NCBI GenBank assembly: GCA_029240815.1
Contig: JARDZO010000262.1
Coordinates: 1 to 7,857, forward strand
Origin: Brevibacillus sp.
Lineage (GTDB): Bacteria; Bacillota; Bacilli; Brevibacillales; Brevibacillaceae
DNA length: 7,857 nucleotides
Direction: 5' to 3'
In this document: positions 5,747 to 7,857 of the stretch, one piece after another
How positions within the stretch are numbered: the first letter of the stretch is position 1
Layout: each line of letters begins with the position of its first letter
Program-made: the position numbers and the translations under genes
The notes under the pieces: model-generated
Databases searched by the model: none
Seen by the model: the letters and a program-made list of their open reading frames with translations, nothing else
Told to the model about the DNA's origin: nothing

Positions 5747-6436
5747 TCACGGGGTCTTAGTCTCGTCCTTCAGGTGCATCTGATTGGCGTTAAGCACGAT
5801 TTCCCGAATGTAGCGCACTGTGTGACGAGTTGCTTCGTCGGGAGTATAGTTGCTGCGATTGTTCAGGAAGGCTGTAAACATGCCTTGCCAGATCAGCAGG
5901 GTCAGCTCGTTGATCGCATCGATTTTTTCCTGCTGCAAATGCCCTTCCTTGACGAGAAGCTCCAGACTGAAGTGACCTCGTTTTGTGATGTTGTGAGTGC
6001 CCAGCATCTGCTGCAATTCTTCCGGGATCGCGATCAGATCAGCCGGATAGACACTGTAGTAGTGCTTGAGCAGCTCCTCGGGCTGACTTCCCAGATCAGC
6101 AATAAAGATCGCATGAAAGATTTGCGGATTTTGAAAGGAATGCTGACAAAATATTTCCCACACCCGAATGTAACGTTCCTGTGCCGTCAAGTCTGGAGCT
6201 TGATAGACGTGTACAGCAGCATCTGTGTACGGTTTGAGAAACTTCATGGACGCGAAAAACACGAGATGGGATAGCTCGCTAAAGTAGTTGTAGATCGTCG
6301 CACTGTTGTAGCCGGCCAAGTCGGCAATTTTGCGGATCGTGACGTTCGGTACGCCTTCCTCCAGAATAATTTGGGCCGTAGCCTCCACGAAATATTTCCA
6401 CATGCGCGTTCGTTGAATTGTTTTGTTTTTGCTCAC
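5747..6436 (-). CDS. TetR/AcrR-family transcriptional regulator
   Basis: A 229-residue DNA-binding protein. After a basic start (SKNKTIQRTRMW) comes the TetR helix-turn-helix: ATAQIILEEGVPNVTIRKIADLAG (19-42) and the recognition part YNSATIYNYFSEL (43-55), the normal position and spacing. The rest is an all-helical ligand-binding and dimerisation domain with many aromatic residues, ending in KDETKTP; the ligand is unknown. The frame is open to a GTG at 6445 and ATG at 6442, but AAGGTG (6448-6443) sits 6 bases before a GTG at 6436, which I prefer. The gene points away from a decayed P450/SDR locus, the classic position for its regulator, so it may now be an orphan or control distant genes. The gene itself looks intact. 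Confidence 0.88.
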   Translation of the reverse strand: MSKNKTIQRTRMWKYFVEATAQIILEEGVPNVTIRKIADLAGYNSATIYNYFSELSHLVFFASMKFLKPYTDAAVHVYQAPDLTAQERYIRVWEIFCQHSFQNPQIFHAIFIADLGSQPEELLKHYYSVYPADLIAIPEELQQMLGTHNITKRGHFSLELLVKEGHLQQEKIDAINELTLLIWQGMFTAFLNNRSNYTPDEATRHTVRYIREIVLNANQMHLKDETKTP

Positions 6437-6571
6437 CGTCATCACCTTATCCTACTTGCCAAGCCAAGAGCCGTGCAGAGATTTACCGTTAGTTTACTAT
6501 GGACGGACTCACAAGGAAACGGGTTCTTGCGGGACGTGCGGATAAAGCGGGTAAGGGATCTTCAGCTGGAA
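6437..6571. other. Spacer between the TetR gene and the P450 remnant
   Basis: This stretch should contain the TetR promoter and, originally, the promoter and N-terminus of the divergent P450 gene. I find no convincing -10/-35 pair on either strand. A short dyad TAGT-TT-ACTA (6490-6499) and a repeated TTTAC (6482-6486, 6493-6497) are the only operator-like elements. Roughly 80-90 codons are normally needed before the DPPEH motif of a P450, more than fits here, so part of it is deleted. Confidence 0.4.
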
Positions 6572-6758
6572 AGCAGCATCAATCTCACCTCGGTCGATCC
6601 ACCCGAGCATCGAAAGCGCCGTGGATTGCTCGCGAGTGCCTTTACCCCCCCGCAGTCTCGATGCCTGGAAGCCGCGCATTCAAGCGGTCGTCGACTCTCT
6701 GATCCAAGGGCTGCTGACAGAAGACTTGGCCAAGCCGGTGGATATAGTCGAGCGGATG
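6572..6758 (+). pseudogene. Cytochrome P450 fragment, frameshifted
   Basis: The segment encodes the C-helix region of a bacterial P450: SSINLTSVDPPEH (6572-6610), then RGLLASAFTP (6620-6649), with the frame continuing after one extra C as RSLDAWKPRIQAVVDSL (6651-6701) and ending VDIVERM (6738-6758). This matches the well-known 'DPPEH..R.L...AFTPR....W.PRI' block of CYP107-like enzymes. The run of seven C (6645-6651) breaks the frame; six would restore it. Only ~62 codons of the ~400 expected are present: no I-helix threonine region, ExxR or haem-binding cysteine. The stretch 6470-6571 is too degenerate to assign, though it may hold remains of the N-terminus. A heme monooxygenase was probably once here; nothing functional can be made now. 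Confidence 0.8.
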
Positions 6759-6856
6759 AAGCAGCTAAGGTGATTGCTTTCCTCGTGTCCGAAGCGGCTT
6801 CTTACGTGACGTGAACCTCTGTGAATATTGATGGAGGAAAGGCAGCCGTGCTATAA
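6752..6856 (+). pseudogene. C-terminal remnant of a short-chain dehydrogenase (SDR)
   Basis: Read in frame from 6752 this gives ADEAAKVIAFLVSEAASYVT (6752-6811), a TGA (6812-6814), then TSVNIDGGKAAVL and TAA (6854-6856). 'EVA..V.FL.S..ASYVTG....DGG' is the standard C-terminus of FabG-like SDR enzymes, in which Gly follows YVT; GGA changed to TGA would explain the stop by one base change. The nucleotide-binding GxxxGxG region and the Ser-Tyr-Lys active site (~200 residues) are absent. The fragment is joined directly to the P450 remnant, with which it shares about 7 bases (6752-6758) in a different frame. Confidence 0.78.
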
Positions 6857-6918
6857 GCAAGAAGAGTCTCTTTTGCAAAAGATTCGCTAGATACCTGAGA
6901 TGGCAACCCGGGTGCAAA

Positions 6919-6935
6919 CCATTCATAATGAATGG
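6919..6935 (+). promoter_or_regulatory. 17-base perfect palindrome upstream of a small gene
   Basis: CCATTCAT-A-ATGAATGG is an exact 8+1+8 dyad, 31 bases before the ATG at 6967. It contains CATAAT (6925-6930), a 5-of-6 match to a -10 box, without a good -35. It may be an operator over the promoter of the following gene. Confidence 0.45.
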
Positions 6936-6966
6936 ATGGCACACTGCATTTCGGGAGGTAGAAACG

Positions 6967-7278
6967 ATGGATGCGACATTGGAGAAGGCACTGCAAACCG
7001 TTCTCGCAAATTGGGAAAGGATGAAGAAGAGCCACGAGGATGATGCTGCGGATGATGCAGATCAATTTGAAGCTTCCTTTTATTCTTGGATGGAAAAGCT
7101 CCGAGAGTGGTTCGAGCAGCTGGAGCACAAGCCTGCGACGCTCGAAGCGGCATTGCGTCTGCCGGATGTTGAAGAGGTGACGGACCTTTTGCCTATCGAG
7201 CTCATGCTGAACTTCGAGACAGAGCTGGAGCTCATTGTCGAGGGACAGACGAGAATGGAAGATGAGCGGTACGACTGA
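6967..7278 (+). CDS. Small acidic helical protein, unknown function
   Basis: The protein has 103 residues starting at ATG 6967, fixed by GGGAGGT (6953-6959) 7 bases upstream; the in-frame ATG at 6928 lies inside a palindrome and has no ribosome site. It is very acidic: about 28 Asp/Glu against 10 Lys/Arg by hand count, with an EDDAADDAD run near 24-32. The rest looks alpha-helical, rich in Trp, Leu and Glu (FYSWMEKLREWFEQLEH near 38-54), and it is soluble with no signal peptide. I recognise no family. It has its own candidate promoter and a strong terminator, so it is probably transcribed alone. Possible roles such as protein binding are guesses. Confidence 0.75.
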   Translation: MDATLEKALQTVLANWERMKKSHEDDAADDADQFEASFYSWMEKLREWFEQLEHKPATLEAALRLPDVEEVTDLLPIELMLNFETELELIVEGQTRMEDERYD

Positions 7279-7305
7279 AATAGCCCTCATTCCTTGCAGA
7301 AGTAG

Positions 7306-7337
7306 AAGCAAGCCGATATTTCATCGGCTTGCTTTTT
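7306..7337 (+). terminator. Strong intrinsic terminator
   Basis: A perfect 12-bp stem AAGCAAGCCGAT (7306-7317) with ATCGGCTTGCTT (7323-7334), a 5-base loop, then five T (7333-7337). It ends the acidic-protein gene and stands 22 bases before the end of the convergent hydrolase gene, which it may also help terminate. Confidence 0.92.
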
Positions 7338-7358
7338 CTAGTACGGCAGGAAGCAGCG

Positions 7359-7857
7359 TTACAACGCGATGGTATCGGTCGGCTTCATCACGCTCAGTTT
7401 CACTTTCCCTTCGGCAGCTGCTGCAAGACGAGGCAAAAGATTCGGTGTCTCCGTGTAAACTGGCGGAGAGTGCACCGCCCCGTAATGAATCGGTACGAGT
7501 GTTTTGGCGCCCAAAATGGTGGCAGCAGAGATGGCTTGCTCCGGGGTCAGGCAGATGGGCTGGGCGCTAGGCAACCTTCCTGGCATTTCCAGCACGGCGC
7601 CGTTGACTGGCAGGAAGGCAGCATCGAATGGTCCGAATGACTGTGCCATTTTCCACCAATAACCGTGCCACAGCGTATCCCCGCAATGAATGACTCTGCG
7701 GCCAGCTCCCTCGACGATCCAGGCAACCTGCACATCGCCTACCCCATCAACGGATGGCGCTGCTGTCACAGTCACTCCATCGCCTAGCTCGAAGGTCGTG
7801 CCTACCGCTGCACCAATAACCCCTTTCAAGCCTGCCGCTCGTGCAGGGTCTGCAACC
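7359..7857 (-). CDS. Metallo-beta-lactamase-fold hydrolase, C-terminal part
   Basis: The gene enters from the right edge on the minus strand; 165 residues up to the TAA at 7361-7359 are visible and the N-terminus is outside, so no start can be given (a TTG at 7829 is internal). Two metal-site motifs of the family are seen: HCGDT (7688-7674), supplying the bridging Asp, and PIHYG (7493-7479), supplying the late His. The first motif, HxHxDH, lies outside the window. The segment LPVNG (7616-7602) and the order of strands resemble UlaG-like or YtkL-type metal-dependent hydrolases, which cleave phosphodiesters, lactones or related bonds with two metal ions in the cytoplasm. Substrate is unknown. 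It converges on the acidic-protein gene. Confidence 0.85.
   Translation of the reverse strand, partial: VADPARAAGLKGVIGAAVGTTFELGDGVTVTAAPSVDGVGDVQVAWIVEGAGRRVIHCGDTLWHGYWWKMAQSFGPFDAAFLPVNGAVLEMPGRLPSAQPICLTPEQAISAATILGAKTLVPIHYGAVHSPPVYTETPNLLPRLAAAAEGKVKLSVMKPTDTIAL

Noticed and set aside
6371..6814. 147-codon open frame on the plus strand
   Set aside because: Its first third is antisense to the TetR gene and the rest passes through the P450 and SDR remnants; it has no ribosome site and merely links debris.
1..7857. CRISPR array, tRNA, rRNA, insertion sequence, toxin-antitoxin or phage-defence system
   Set aside because: I saw no regularly spaced repeats, tRNA-like cloverleaf, transposase or terminal repeats, nor any gene pair fitting these systems.

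Overview
The window looks like chromosomal DNA from a mid-GC, spore-former-type Firmicute, most plausibly Brevibacillus or a close relative in the Paenibacillaceae. The reasons are strong AGGAGG-type ribosome sites, TTG and GTG starts, TATAAT promoters, U-tract hairpin terminators and the gene families present (DUF3817, UPF0316/DUF2179, PadR, TetR, DHA2 transporter). The genus assignment is inference, because no rRNA or other marker gene is present.

Layout. (1) Positions 2-478 hold the 3' end of an AT-rich gene of unknown function cut by the window edge. (2) A GNAT-type acetyltransferase (515-1255) and an exported low-complexity protein (1407-2063) follow, the latter closed by a clear terminator. 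(3) Next is a two-gene efflux unit: a DHA2-type 14-segment drug exporter (2210-3745) and a PadR repressor 15 bases behind it. Its promoter carries two near-identical 16-base repeats that look like operators. (4) Three small, separately promoted genes come next: a DUF3817 membrane protein (4383-4676), a 67-residue unknown (4783-4986) and a UPF0316/DUF2179 membrane protein (5124-5642). Two of them have long inverted repeats flanking the -10 box. (5) A convergent TetR-family regulator (5747-6436, minus) shares a composite hairpin terminator with the UPF0316 gene.

(6) Positions 6437-6966 contain no intact gene. They hold a decayed scar: a piece of a cytochrome P450 with a frameshift in a run of seven C, fused to the last ~35 codons of a short-chain dehydrogenase that carries an in-frame TGA. 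This is the most informative oddity of the window. The TetR gene next to it is probably the surviving regulator of a lost P450/SDR oxidation module. (7) A small acidic helical protein (6967-7278) with its own terminator follows, and then the 3' part of a convergent metallo-beta-lactamase-fold hydrolase (7359-7857, minus) that runs off the window.

I see no CRISPR array, tRNA, rRNA, insertion sequence or obvious defence or biosynthetic system. The best candidates for new biology are regulatory (three differently built promoter operators) and evolutionary (the P450/SDR scar), not a complete new system.
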